DNA of 64,000 bases from NCBI GenBank assembly GCA_030407085.1, contig CM059586.1, positions 89,215,501 to 89,279,500 on the forward strand. The letters run 5' to 3'. Positions within the stretch are counted from its first letter, which is position 1. Every line of letters starts with the position of its first letter. This stretch comes from Trichopria drosophilae (lineage: Eukaryota > Arthropoda > Insecta > Hymenoptera > Diapriidae). A model generated the notes under the pieces. That model was given only the letters and a program-made list of their open reading frames with translations. It did no database searches and was not told the origin of the DNA. This document shows, in pieces, positions 10,501-25,500 of the stretch. A program made the position numbers and the translations under genes.

Positions 10501-13500
10501 ATAAAAACAACACTGCTTTGTAAATGTGCATCAGGGTAGAAAAAATACGATATATATTTATTGCCTTCCTACTAATAAGAATCAACAATATTCGGATGAC
10601 CCTCGTTATACCATACTGATGGTTGACCGAGGAATCCTTTATGACCGAATGAAAATTCCACTTATGCGATGGGTGCGTGGCCGCACCTAGCGACTACAAA
10701 CCAAAGTAATGTCACCTTGTTTCACTGATTCCTTCTGAAATTTCTGTTACAGTTTCGTAATTTTCTGATAACATAACGTAATGGTTCTTTCTGTTACAGA
10801 ATTTAGTAAAATTTTGTTACTTCGGCAACATAAAAGTATCCGAAATTTCTGAATATTTCGAACAGTGTATTTGGGAAACTACTCTATCAGTTTCGAGCCG
10901 ACCAATTAATCAATGAATAACTTTGGTAGAGGGGCTAACTAAAAGGGAAAATAAAAAGAGACTGACAAAAAAGATAGCGTCTGATAAAAAGGAAAAGGGA
11001 CTGACAAAAGAAGCAAACTGATAGGCTGTAGATGCCTTATAAGGACCATCCTAAACCACTAGAGTTCAGTCGGAGCACGGAACCCTGAAGATGTCGACTG
11101 AAACGTCTGCGAAACGTCGGCGGAATGATGAGAAAAGACGCGGTGTCCATCCGGAAGCCAAGAATTTTAACAATAATTACCGCAAAAGCCTTAAATCTAA
11201 GAAAACTTCTATCTTTTGTTTATTATACACTCCTGTTATCTCAATTGTGCGCACGAGTTTCGTGATTTGATATAAAGGTTTCGAATTATAAATTTATTAG
11301 TAAGTCTTTTTATTACAAATTATTTTATGTTGTTTTATTTATTCTACGATAAAAGTAGAAATACACGTGTCTGAGCGTTTAATATAATATATAAAATAAA
11401 ATATTAAAAAGCATACTTTAAATGTACATTGGAACGTCAGATGCTAATATTAATTTTGTTATAAATTAGTATTTTTATGTATAGTTTTTGTTTATTATTA
11501 GAGTTGGAATAAAATTTGTTTCCTTGGTGATTTATGTCTACTTTTATTTATTGAGTAAACCCTAAACATTCTTTTCTATCTTATTTTTTCTTATTTTATT
11601 TATGCCGGACACGTATTCGCGTGAGTAAATAAAGAAAAAAAACATGAGAAAGCCGCGCTATTACAAGTAAAGAGTTATCAGTTGTAAACATATTTTATTT
11701 TCTACGCCGTTGTACGCTTTAACTTTTTAAGCAAATAAGTATGATGGACAAAAATCAGTGGTGCAGAATTTTTCTTACTTTTTATAGGTGTAAAAACATA
11801 AAAAAGTAAGGTTAGATAGCGTGCATTAAAAATTTTTTGTTTTTCTGAAGTGAAATATTAAAAGTTCTAGGGATATGCCCATATAAATTTATTAGGATAA
11901 CAAAATTGGTACTTACTGTCACGTAACTCTGATCTCTTTGAAGCTCAGCAAGATTCTCGAATAATCCATCCAGAAGAGCTTTTCGAAGACGTTCAGTATC
12001 AGATCCACAGCTTAGTTTCTCTAAATTTGCTCTAGATGTAAGCTTTTCCAATTGTTTGCGGACTTCGCAACCGTATTCTAAATTTCTATAATGCAGGAAG
12101 TTGTCATGACACCACGGTTTCTTTTCTTTCGTGTTTGTGAATGCTCGATAAATATTGAGCAGCGTGACGTGATCTCCTTCGTTGGATACAAACCTAATTA
12201 CGATTAGATCAAAATTACACACATTATTAAACATAGCAAAATTGTACGTAAAAACAATTTACCAATACTATTTACTTATTTAGGTTGTACCACCTAAAAG
12301 TATATTCACATTTCATTACTTTTCTCGTTGAATATGAAAGATATGGGAAGGAAATCTTTTTGCATTTCTTATATAGAACATAAATAACTATAAACAAATT
12401 ATTTTCTCGTTTAATATTGTTATAATTGTTATTAACAAACAAAATGAAAACAAAACTGTGTTTTTGACATTCATTTTTATGCAAACTATACAAGGTTTTT
12501 TAATATGGTTTTATTTATAAGAATTTTCTCGGTGTTTGATTACGAATCCAATGTTTTGCTAAAATCATTAAATACGGAATATTATATTTGAGAACAATAA
12601 CTTCGGTATCGTAATCAGCGTCCCTGGAAACAGTCCAATAACAAATTTTCTTCAAATGGAGTTACTGTAAAATGTTTACCCGGTATACTTGATCCGTCAT
12701 TTCTAACTTGGTAAAAATAATAATAGGTAACATGAAGTCATTTTCAACATTTTTGTACGAGAAAGTGAATCCGCCATTTTGAAATTTACAATACTAAGAC
12801 CACATTTGGATTTAGCGACCCCAGAAAACCCCGAATGACGAGTTTTGAAGCGAATCCGATGAATTTTTTAAAATTCGTCTGACTCATTGCATCCGCCATT
12901 TTAAATATTATAAAACCGACATCAAATTCGTTATCAATGACCCAAAAAACCCTAAATTTCAGCTATTTTCAGTGTAAAGAAAAATGTATGCCGCAAATGG
13001 CATCTGAAGAGCTCATTTTAAATTGTTCAAAAATTAATTTACTACAGTACAAATAACACATTCCTCTAAATATTAAGTTTAAGAAAACAACATTTTTTTA
13101 TCGTGTTTTAAATAAGATATGCTTTCTCTCTAAAACATGTCAAATCGGAATGCTTCTGTACCGTTCCAGGAAACATATTCGAAAAAAAAAATCAAATGCC
13201 CACACATCCATGAATCCCGAGACTTTTATTTCGACGATATGACATCACCATTCAATTATAATGAAAAATTACTATTTTTATACGTCTTTGTATTCCGAAA
13301 TCTCAACAACAATAAGCGTTGCGTTCTTTAAACAATTGTTATTAATAAACAAACAAACAAACAAACGTACAGAATAATTCAATTGAAAAATTATTTCTTC
13401 GTTGTATCGGTCGTTTAAAAATAAAAATAAAAAAAATAACAATAAAAACGCATAAATTTGGTTTTCGATAGAAAACACGTGCAATGGAAACAACATTGTA

Positions 13501-16500
13501 TATATAGTAGGGATTTGTATAATTGTTAATAACTTTTTAACGTCTGCGTGAAAAACAACCTTTTAAAATGGATTTTGTTAATAAAAATATAAAGAATCGA
13601 TCGTGTGAATTACAGCCGTTAGAACGGTCGTGGATCAGTTACTTCATTCTCTACACTATAAAATTATTGGACTCAATTGCGGAGTCCAAGAGAGAGTAAT
13701 CGTTAAATTTCACTTCAATTTTACTCTCTTGGAGTCACATTTGTTCCTTTGGGGTATTTCATGCAAGTTTTGAATCCCTTTACTGGTGTAGTTATATACT
13801 GCATCGTAAACTGGTTACTACGCGGCCGGACGACAAACTTGTTTTATATTTCAACTCGCTATAACTTATTCAATTCTGAGAATTTTGAAACGAATAAAAA
13901 AGGAAATTGTTCGTTAGAGTTTTTTGCATCTAATGAAGAATGAACAAATTATATATCTCAATAAACAATGAAGTTTTTTAGGGCCACGAAGCACATGATG
14001 CGTTGGTAATCGACTGCCACCAACTTTAAAGATTCATTACTTTCTGACTATTAGACCAATAAAGATAAAACTTTCCAGCAAATTTGTTCATACCTTTATG
14101 AACAACTTTCTCGATGACAGTTTTCAGATACTCGAAATTTTTTCGATAAACGAAGAGCCAGAAGGTATATTTTGCAGTTGCGTAGAAAAAAATTAATAAC
14201 TTCATTGTTTATTGTGATATATAATTTGTTATTTCACTATTACACGCGGAAAGCTCTAATGAACAATTTCTTTTTTTATTAGTTTCAAAATTGTCAATTG
14301 ACTATGCTATAGCAAGTTGAAATAAAAAAGCTGACTGCGTAGTAACTAGTCCTGTCTAGACGGCATTCAGTCGCCTTCCTCTTTTTCCGTATTTATTGAC
14401 GCCATTAAACTACATTTTGACTCCAGAAAACTCAAATGTAGTCGAACCCGGCCTACTCCATTTTCTACTCCTTTGGACTGAATTTGATTCAAATAATTTT
14501 AGAGTGTAGGCGCTTTTTCGGGGGTAATCCTCTCGCCTGATTGAAAAAGTACAAAACAGAACCGAAAACAAAACACTACATCAAGAAAAACAGTGAAATT
14601 TATTTCCAATAGTTTGCTGCTATTACTGCACTAAAAAGTATAATGCAAGTTCTGCATGTTTTTTTTTAATTTCGCCCTTTCTGCTCTCTAAAGCTAATTG
14701 GTCCCATCGATCGTACAAGACCCTGGATGACCTGGGGCCTTGTAGCCAGAGCCCTGGCGAATCTCGTATTCACAATTCAACCAGGCGAACTTAAGAGTTC
14801 ATAAAGCCTGAAATTGACGTTCGGGAAACGTGCAAGAAACGTGCATTCCGCTTCCACGAAAGTTCGATAAGAGTACTTAAAGCGTGAATATGCACCTTTT
14901 AAGAGTTCAACCTTACCATTAAAATAGTTACCTTGAAATCATTTTTATTTATTTTATATTTTTGTCTACATTTTATTTAAAAATTAATTTTTTGTATTTT
15001 TTGTGTGTAATTTATAGATAAATTAATTATCTTTAAATAAGGTGTTCTCATTCGGTCACCTATTCAGTCGTAATCAACGGCATGCTTCGCTTAACTTAAA
15101 ACAAAGACTTCGCGTGACGCCAACCAATGATCTACCACCGAGAATCAATTTCTAAGACGTAATATGATAATCGTGTTACACTTGTATTCTAATAAAAATG
15201 TTCGTTGATAATGAATAAATAATGATTGATCTTAGTATAATGTGGAGCAAAATAAATTTTCAATACTGTTTCGTAAGGAAACTTGTAAAAATCGCTTCAC
15301 TCCTTGCCGAACGTCTCGTGAACTCTTTAACTTTTGTTTTCTCATGTAGCGTACAAAAGTAAAACAAAGCTTGATGCATTCTTAAATGCCGCTTAACTGG
15401 ACGCTTAGATAACGCTTAAAAGGTGCATATTCACGCTTCAGAACTCTTTTCAATTAAGCGTCATTTAAACTTATTCTTAGCGTGCGATTCGCTTCGTTAA
15501 GCGTACAATTTCGTATAAACGTTTCTTGTACTCTCACCGAACGCTTTACTGTACGCTTCATTTTTGGCAGGGGGAATTTTGATTTCTCGATCGTGCCTTG
15601 TAGTAAAAATTCGGCCGTTGGAATCAAGCCCTGGCTACCAGAGTCATAGTACATCGATGTAGCCAGAGCTACTGATCGTCTTTTAGATGGCGTCATTCTC
15701 ACATTTGTCGAGGATGTAGGAAACTGCAGAAACCCACATCAAGTACAGCAGCGGACACGAGTAAACTGCTTGTAATTTCGGTAGAATTGTAGTTACAAAG
15801 CGTTTTTTCGTTATAATTGTCTAAAATTCCCGTTTTTCGACGGAAAAATTGTCAAGTGAGCGAGTAACAGCGCCATATTATTAAAGCAGCAAAGAGCGGA
15901 ACCGTGAAACGCAATTATGTAAAAGTAATTTTCACCGTTTTTTGAAATTCCGGCTTAATAATTACAAAAATAAACATTTAATAGAATCACTACCAACATT
16001 TCGGTAAAATCAGTTCAGAAATGGTGGAGAGCAGTAAGATTCGTGAAAAACGTCTGGCGATTACAAACCAAACGACTTATTCGGATGGAAATTGATAATA
16101 TCGGATAGAATGATGGTATATCTGGAGTGAACAACAAAAATCATACAGATATTATCCGAAAATATCCGCTGATATTTCCAACCATTTGTATACAATCAAA
16201 ACATTTCTGAATGTATCCAAACCTGAAATTCCACCGATTTTTGTCAAGGACGCGTGAAGACAGATATGAATAGTACTTCAATACATTCTTTCAGAAAAGT
16301 TTGCATGCAATTCGTAAACGGGATAAATTTAGATAGGAATTTCTGTTCGAATGAAACGAATAAAACTGTGTTGATATATTACTTTTGCATAAGAATACTA
16401 ATAAAAATACTTACTTTGTCCGAGCTGTCAGTGCCTGTTGCCTTTTGCTAGGAGGATCAAGGAAGACGCTTTCCCCAGATAACAGCGCTACGACACTCAA

Positions 16501-19500
16501 AGCTTCCTCTAAGCATTGGTGTTCAACTGACGAAAGAATTACTTTCGTGAAACGTGGTTCAAGAGGAAAGAGAGCCATTGTTTGACCTAACGGTGTCAAC
16601 TGCAGTGGAGAACCTATTAATAAAAAACTTGTTAAACAGGCTATATATTATAAATAAACGGCATTTTACATAAACTTTATCAATGCTACCTTTCACTGCA
16701 CCCAGTCTTTCTAAGGAAGCGATAGCGGAGTCTATCGACTCTGTTGGGGGCCTATCCATGAAGTCAAAAGTAGTTATGTCGATACCGATCGCGAGAAGAT
16801 GAAGGGCCACTGATACCAATGAACGCCTCTTCATTTCTGGTATCGCAGTTTCTTTCAATTCTTCAAATTCATGTTTCGTGAGTATCCGATAACATTTACC
16901 TTCCATTTCACGTCCAGCTCTTCCTGTTCTTTGCCAAGCTTGTGCCTTTGATATTTTTTCTACTCTTAAAACATCCATTCCTGTTATCGGGTTATGGGTT
17001 CTTGCTTTGACCACTCCCGTGTCAATTATTGTTCGGATTCCTAAAAAATTTAGATTAAAAAAAAGAAGTTTTAAGAATGGCTGTTTCAAAGTACTTAATA
17101 ATTTTGAAGCTGACCTCCAATTGTCACAGAAGTTTCTGCGATATTAGTAGATAATACTAATTTTCGCATTCCAGGAGGTGAAGGTCTGAATGCTTCAAGC
17201 TGCTGCTGCGTTGGTAAGGCAGAATATAAAGGAAACACCCTTAATGGAGGATACCCCTTCCCATCTAATTGTCTAGCAACCTGGCGAGCTGCTACCGCCG
17301 CCGCTTCAATTTCCTCTTGTCCAGTTAGGAAAATCAAAATATCTTCGCTGTAAACAATATTCAATTAGCATACTAAACTTCTCATATAGAACTTAAAAGT
17401 ACAACATGTTCATACTTCGGTGGACTTTCGCGATGAATTTGAAAAGCTGTTACAAGAGCCGAAAAGGCATAGTCATCTTCGTGTTTCTTTGCATTAAAAA
17501 TCTTGACATGATGTTGTCGTCCTTCAAGATATACTGCAGGTGCTTCGAAATAATCTGTGAATTTGTCAACATCCATTGTAGCAGACATTACAAGGATTTT
17601 CAGTGGTTGCATATTTTTTAAAGATCTCAATTTCTGCGCTCTTTTCGCAACGCCAAGAAGTACGTCAGTTTGCACCGACCGTTCGTGAGCTTCATCAAGA
17701 ATCACGATACAGTAATTGGTGAGAAGTTCATCAGTCATTGCTTCCCTCACCAACATACCGTCTGTCACATATTTAATTCTTGTTTGCGGTGATGTCATAT
17801 TCTCAAATCGAACACAATATCCCACAACCTTTCCTAGTGTTGCTTTTTGTTCTTCTGCAACACGACGAGCTATCGAGATGGCTGCTACTCTTCGTGGCTG
17901 ACTTATACCGATGCAGCCTACAGAACCTGCCATGCCAGCAGCAAGAAGAAGTTGTGGTATTTGCGTAGTCTTACCACTACCAGTTTCGCCAATAATAATA
18001 AGTGTATTATTTTTTCGGATTTCTTCGAGTAACCTATTAAAAATAAAATTATTTCATTTACAAACAAGATAACAAAACCTAAGCTGAGAAATAAAAAACC
18101 TATTTTCGGGTTTTCTATTATCTCACAATATTTTCTTCTTTAGCTGCTTTCCTCATAGCTTCTTTCTTCATTTACAAGCAAAATATAAGTTATATTCCAT
18201 TAAAGTAAATCAACATGAAATTACATACACATCAAGAATTTGAATTCAGATATGGAGATAAATTATTCTGTTCTGTCCATGCCATTGTTAAGATGTTGAA
18301 AAGGAATTGAATTAAAAAAATAATGAACTGTGAAAAGAATGAATTGTAAGATACTATCACCAACTACCCTAATAAACCACTCTCCTGTCCATAATAAAAA
18401 CCGATGAAACATTCTGCAAGTTCATCATTTCTTAGAAGTATTGAATAATTGTCTACATCTTTAATGAAATTATATTAAATAAGTAAAATATTATTTATTT
18501 ATTGTGTATTTAAGAATAAATGGTAAAATAAGTGTCTAAACTATCAAGAAGATTTATTTACAATCAAATTCATTTCATATTATATCCATATGTGCATTTT
18601 GAAAGATGTCAATTCTTTCAGCTTCCTATCTGTTTTAATTTACTGTTTATTCTATGTATATTTACTTTTAAAACAATATTATTTGGTTATTTTTCCTTGT
18701 TTAGGCCACTTAGCTTTTAAAAATTCTGTTCCATAACACAGGCCCATAAAAAAAACAAGTTTAACGAGACCTATCGATCTTTATATATTTTTACGAGCTG
18801 AATTTGAATCTGAAGTTCGTTTAACTTGACACCCCCAAATCGAAAAAATAGCGAAAATGACGAAACAAGAACATTCTCCAGATCGACAATGACCCTCAAA
18901 TGAACAATGTCGAGAATATATGCGACCGGAAAAAAGACAAGAAATCACGTGTTGGGTGCTCCTCACGCAAGAGACCGGTGTGCGAGAAACACCGGTACAA
19001 ATTATGTACATATGTTGGAAAACAATTTCATAATCATCTTTTTTTTTCTTTTAATGCTACTAAAATAACATTTAACAATTTTTTTGAATGAAAAATGTTT
19101 TGAATATGTAATAAAACTCAAAATACACAAAATTTCATGATTTGTGATTTTTTATATTTTTCCCTCCAATAATTTTGCAAAATAAATATACTTTTTGAAA
19201 GATCGGCATATACTGTTATTTTTTTATGGTTGTGGTGTATCTTGTGCGTACAATCCTAAAATTGTAGCCCTTAATATCACAGCAAACGAAAATTCATTGA
19301 AATTCATTGAGTGATTTTGAATGAATCTCAATAAGATTTGAATTGGTTTTCTTAATCACTAAATATCAATAGAAATCTATTCAACCATGCTGTAAACAAT
19401 GATTTTCTATTGTTTTAAACTCATTGATTTCAGTACGTGCTTATTATATTATTGAAATTCATTCAATTTCATTGGCTTTCGCATTTTTTAATGATTTTGT

Positions 19501-22500
19501 ATTAATAAAAGGTTGTACATTTTATATATTAATTTGTCTACTTATTTATTATTACATTATAGTATATCTTGTCAAATAGGAAGGAAATATTATTGCTAAC
19601 ACTTAAATTGTAGTAATCTTCTAGTACCATGGTATTTTTCAAGGTGTAAATCTGGCAGAATACCTGAAAAAATTGGAATAATTTATATTTATTAATTAAA
19701 ATCTTTTTGAGTAGATTAGACCATCTTGGGGGGTACTATTTAAGTAGTAATCAAAGCTAAAAAAATGTAAATTAAAAAGTTCTGACTCATTTTTTTAATT
19801 CGAGCTTCATAAAGGCATAAAATATTAATTAATCGCGTTAACAACGGTCACAATAAATAAACTTTTAACAATACATAAATAAATATTATAATCAACAATT
19901 AAAAAATTAAAAAAGTTTTTAAGTTTATAGGTACTATATAATTTTGCATGTAATACTTAATGGTAAACTGGTGGTTTTTAAATGTTAAGGGAAGAGACCT
20001 GCCTCTCTAGCAGTAAGAACTGATGCAAAATTACTTACCCTTCCTTCCAAAATGTTTTTTGTACCATAATAGGCTGTAACTTAATACTAATTTTTCTGAA
20101 GAGGGCTGCGAACAAGAGCCGAAAACGTTAAAAACTTTTTTAATTTTTTAATTGTTGATTATAATATTTATTTATGTATTGTTAAAAGTTTATTTATTGT
20201 GACCGTTGTTAACGCGATTAATTAATATTTTATTTAAATTATCACGGTTGAGAAATCTTAATTCTAATATTATTCATAAAGGCAATTCTAACCATTGTTT
20301 AATATCTTCTAAAAAGAATAAAAAACAATTAAAGAGAATTGGCCAAGAATTTTCTGCAATACATGATTTTTCGATATTGAAGAAAATTCTCGGCCAATTC
20401 TCGACAAATTTCTTTGATTTCTTTTTAAGAGAGCATAAAAATTGTTAGAATTGCCTTTATGAAAACTGAAATTTTGAAAATTCAATTCAGTAATTTTTAA
20501 TTTCGATTTTTTCATTACTACTTTCTTCTAAATTGATTTAGACCTAAATTTTTAGGCCTAAAAATTTCGGTGTACATAAAAACACATTTTTTTTAAATTA
20601 TGGATGGATTTAAAGAAAATAAATTTAAAAAACAAATTTTTTACATTTTTTATTCCAACACCACTGACTTCCGCATTAAGTTACTCAAGAACGAATTTCT
20701 TTGACCCATTGAAATTCGCTAAATTAATTTAAACATTAAAAAAAAGTTTGGTGAACCGAAAATGTATTTCCGAAATAATTATGCATGGATTTTAAAAAAT
20801 TCCATTTCTTGTCGAGGAAAAAATTGTTTTGGGTCAAAACATTTTTTTACAAATTTTATTATACTATCTGTGAATTCTTCGTAAAAAATTACTAAAGAAC
20901 CAATTTTTTGGTATTTGGTTTTATTTTGTTTCATTTAAATATTTTATTTCCATTCAAAATCATTTACCTCCCAACCTTGCTATTGGTAATAACCGATTCG
21001 ATGTCATTCATATCAGTTGCATTTTCATCTAATTTTTTTTCGATTCAAAATCATTAAATTTGTAGTCCTGTAATAATTAAGTATCCATTCAAATTCATTT
21101 GCGGCAAATACAACTATTTGTCCATTGAAATTCATTCAACTTGTAATTGTTCTATTCGCACTTTTCAATAATTGAAATTCATTCAACGAAATCATTTCTT
21201 CATTCCACTATTTTACCATCCAAAATCATTAAATCGAACAATTTTTTATGAGCTATTAACCATTCAAAATCATTGAAACACATTTTGTCATTGAAATTCA
21301 TTGCAGAAGCTGAGAAAACGAATTCAGAAGTGATGCAGTGAATGAATTTCAATGGATCTTCAATGAATTTTCGTTTTCTGGGATTGAAAAATTCGGAGTA
21401 ATGAATTTTTTTCTTAAAAAAAAAAAAAAATTTTTGCTGAATTTTTACATATATGACCACTTTTTAAAGCGCCATCTATAAATTTACTAATATAAATCAT
21501 TAGAAATATTAAATATATGTTCAATAAACATGACCTAATCGATTAAAAGTCTTAAAACACTAATAAGTCTTGTACAACTCATTTTTTCAGTGTGGGGTGA
21601 GAAGTCACCCAGGTGGCCACGATGATGCCGGACTGAGGTGTGGCTGCCGAGGGTTAATTGCAGATGTATTCAATATTAAAAGGTTATTAGAAATCCTTTG
21701 GTAACAATTTCTAACAACACATAATTTACGCAGAACATAAAAATGAAACGCAACAAGACAATAACCTGACAAGTTATAATATATAAAAATTAATTTAATA
21801 CCACTGATACATCCGTAATACTTAAGTAAGCAACTACCAGCAAATGAAAAATTATTCGTAATTAAAATGTGAATGTTTTCGTAAACTATTACTTTGTTTA
21901 GTGATTTATAGCCATGAGGCCTAAAATGGAACTGTATGTTTTTTTCTGAAATGGACTCGTTTCTTGGTTCGTTAAAAATTAAATCTTCAATTCATCCGTA
22001 TTCAACATTACGGATTCAAAACTATTCAAGTGTATCCATTTCAATCCAAAAAAAGTTTCCTATTTAAAAACGAAACATTGAATGCATCCGTATTCAACAT
22101 TGCGGATTCAAAAGTACCCAAGTGTATTCATTTCAATCTAAAAAAAGTTTCCTTCTAAAAAACGAAATATTGAATGCCTCCATATTCAACATTACAGATT
22201 CAGAACTATCTAAGTGTATTCATTTCAATGCAAAAAAGTTTGCTATCAAAAACGAAACTTTGAATAAATCTGTATTTATTTGTATTCTTATACTGCTTCT
22301 GATTGTATTCGTAATTGTGTTCGTAAAATTGAATACAGATGGATTACTTTTTCTGAAATTTAATTCGGCAAATTATGCTTCCGATTATATTCGTAAAATT
22401 GAATACAGATGGATTACTTTTTCTGAAATTTAATCTGGCAAATTACGCTTCCGATTGTATTCGTAAAATTGAATACAGATGGATTCCTTTCTTCGGAATT

Positions 22501-25500
22501 CAATCCATTTGAATACGTATCTGCGGAATCAAAGGATGAATTCAAAATGAATTGAAATATTCAATCCAATCCTATCCAATCTCGATTGCTGGGCAACTTG
22601 CTTGGTTTTTATTGAAAAACATAAAAACAGATACTTTCATAAAACTGACAAGAAAGATGAACAAGTTCACTTCAGAATATCACAATCCACTTTAGATCAA
22701 TTTGTAAAAAATAGAAATGAATTTTACCACGTTGAAAGTGGGCTCAAATATTACCCACGTTCAACATTGTAAATTTCATACTTTTAGCGTTGTAAATTTT
22801 CTTGTTGGGCATTGTATTTTACAAATTTTGTCAGTTTTTCCCATTGAATGGTAAAATTATCACGTTTAACATGGGCTCAAATATTACCAATGTGTATCAT
22901 TATCAAATTACAACGCGTTGTACTTTCCCTATGCTTGATGCAGTAAATCCACAGTGCTGTCTGGTAAATTTACAAAAATATTGTAAAAATCCAAACCTCA
23001 AATAATAAACCAAATTTATATAAAATGAAAATTACAATGAGTTTGTAAAATTTATTCGTATTTTTTACAGTGAACATTTTATCAACCTCAAAATTTTTAA
23101 CTGTTTTTCAATCAAAATCCAAATCTCAAATAGCAAAAATACTATTTCACACGTGGGAATATTACCAAATTTATATAAAATGAAAATTACAATGAGTTTG
23201 TCAAATTTATTCGTACTTTATACAGTGAACATTTTACGAACCTCAAAATTTTTAATAGTTTTTCGATCAAATACCTTCAGCATTTTGGACAGATTTAGAC
23301 TAAATTGATTATAAAGTCTGGAAAGACATTTCTGAATGGAGTCAGCTACAGAACAGTTTTAGTTGTATCGACAACTGGGCAGCTGATAATATTAGTTACT
23401 TTGTAACCCAGTAAACGAGAAAAGATTGAAAAGTATTAAAAAGGGATCAATTGGGATTAAAATGAGACTACTTTTAATTCGTTTTGTTCAAAAAAAGGAT
23501 TAGACTGGTTTTGAATTCTTGTAAATTCCAAAGTAGGTATATAAATTGAAATTATTGAATCTCTGTGAATCCTCCTCGAATAATCGTTGTGAAAATCAAT
23601 CCCCTTGAATGCCATAACAGGGATTGAAAAACGTATGTTTCAATCCCTGTGAATTCCACATCTGTCAGTATCGTTTAAATACCATTTCTGGAATTAAAAA
23701 TTCCTTTCCTGGATCCCCTTGAATACCATTTATTACCAATATTTGAAAGAATCCCATTTAATACAAGATATGGGATTTAAGATTATATCTTTGAATACCG
23801 TCAAATACTATCGATTACCAATCCCAGTAAACGAAGAAAGATTGAAAGGTATTAAAAGGGGATTAATGGAGATTAAAATTTGATTGTTTTTATCTCATTT
23901 TGTTCAAAAATGGTATTGGAATGATTTTTAATCCCAAGAAAACCCCAATTATGAAAAGAAAATTGACTTATTAAATCCCCTCAAATGCCGTTCTACAAAT
24001 AGCTATCAAAATGAATTCCAGCGAATACAAGATTTGGAATTAAAAAATATTTAATTGAATCCCCTCAAATTCCTCCCATTAAAAAATACCATTCAATACC
24101 AAATGTGGCATAAAACAATGTTACTGAATCTCCTTGAAATCTATCAATTACCGCTTCAAAATTAATTCCACTGTATTCCATATTTGGAATTCAAACTCAT
24201 TTTAATGAATTCCTTTGAATAACCATGGCCCTAAATTAATTTTGAATTCCAGCCCAGAATTGCAAAATATATATTATGGATCCTCTTGAATACCAACGAT
24301 TCCAAACATTAAAACTTATCCCAACGGATACCAAATTTGGAATTGTGTTCAGTGAATACTGAATTTACTATTATGATAAAATTATTAAAAACATAAATAA
24401 TGATCATTGAATAGATGCACAAGTTCATAAAATTATATGTGAATTAACTTTTATTTCATATAACAAAAATTTGAAACAACATATTTTCGAGTGCGAAAAA
24501 AAGATTGAAAAAATGTTTTATGTATTTATGTTATTTTATATACACGCAGAAAAAGACCAACTCTTTGTTTCAATTGTTTTTAAAGTAAATAATTCAGTGA
24601 AATTTCGCTGTGAATTGTGGTATTTAATGTATTTTAGCCCGCCCGAATACATTATTATATAAACACGTAGAAAAATTCTCTACTTTCTGTTTCGACTATT
24701 CGTTATTTTTTCATTATTTCACAACAGTGATTGTGGCTGAGTGGTTGCACTTCGAACTTGCTGTGCAGAGGACCATGGTTCGATTCTCGGTCGAAGCAAA
24801 TCTGCTTTTTTTTTTAAATTATTGATTTGGGATTATATGGGATTAAAAAAGATAGAATTGTTTTAATTTCAATACCAACAAAAAAGGGATTAAAAATTTT
24901 GAATCACTTTTTATCTTTTTTTGTTTACTGGGATAAGTACGAATTATTGTAGAGCGAGTGTGCCTGAACAGGCCCCAACCCAAAAGTTCTTGCACTTCAA
25001 ATTTTCTTTCTGGGTTCGAAGCTGGACTATTTTTAGATTACATTGTGAAAATTTCAAAATCATCTGTGGAGCCATTTTCAAGAAAATCCATGTTTAGTAT
25101 TTAAAATATTGAAAATTAGATATAATTCCATTGAATATTAATAATACATTTATTTTATTATCAGAATATGTAAAAAGGCATTGAGAATAAATAAAGGCTT
25201 TATTTATTATGATAAAAATGATTTAACAACTACACTTGTGTATTAATGTATTATTAAAACCGCTATCATGTTATAGATAGTGACGCCATTACTCAGATGA
25301 CAGTTATACATATATAACATCAATTAAATTGTTTTAAACATGTAAACTATTATAAACACTGACTGAAAATCAAAATGCACCGATTCTATGGCTTGCTCCA
25401 AGTAAAAGGATAATCCGTTTTGTATTTTATCGCAATATCGTTGTACTTGAAAAAATGCAGCGTGAATTTTAGGAGTCACGTTGATACGCAAATCCATGTA

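Larger units (their letters stand above)
8945..11195 (+). mobile_element. Penelope-like retroelement remnant with GIY-YIG region
   Basis: Holds a broken reverse transcriptase and endonuclease frame (8948-10120, separate entry). A 3' non-coding tail follows, ending around CCCTGAAGATGTCGACTGAAACG (11082-11104), which resembles Penelope 3' ends. A TA-flanked MITE (10226-10870) splits the tail. The element is 5'-truncated at about 8945 next to the dispersed repeat. It lies antisense to DHX33 inside intron 6. Confidence 0.82.
19280..21380. mobile_element. CAGCAAACG-ended TIR element with conserved hairpin
   Basis: The left end is CAGCAAACGAAAATTCATTG (19280) and the right end is its complement with one change, at 21380. 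Subterminal DNA is dense in CATTGAAATTCATT words. Inside are an inverted pair (19830-19921 and 20129-20232) and a hairpin cassette (20281-20460). A copy in the opposite orientation is at 50436-53627, and a rearranged one at 42130-43854. Confidence 0.75.

Noticed and set aside
12272..12493. Minus-strand frame just upstream of DHX33 exon 6
   Set aside because: Phase and conservation show the exon starts at 12193; this frame is intron.
24731..24800. A functional tRNA gene
   Set aside because: A and B boxes are present but no acceptor or anticodon stem pairs convincingly.
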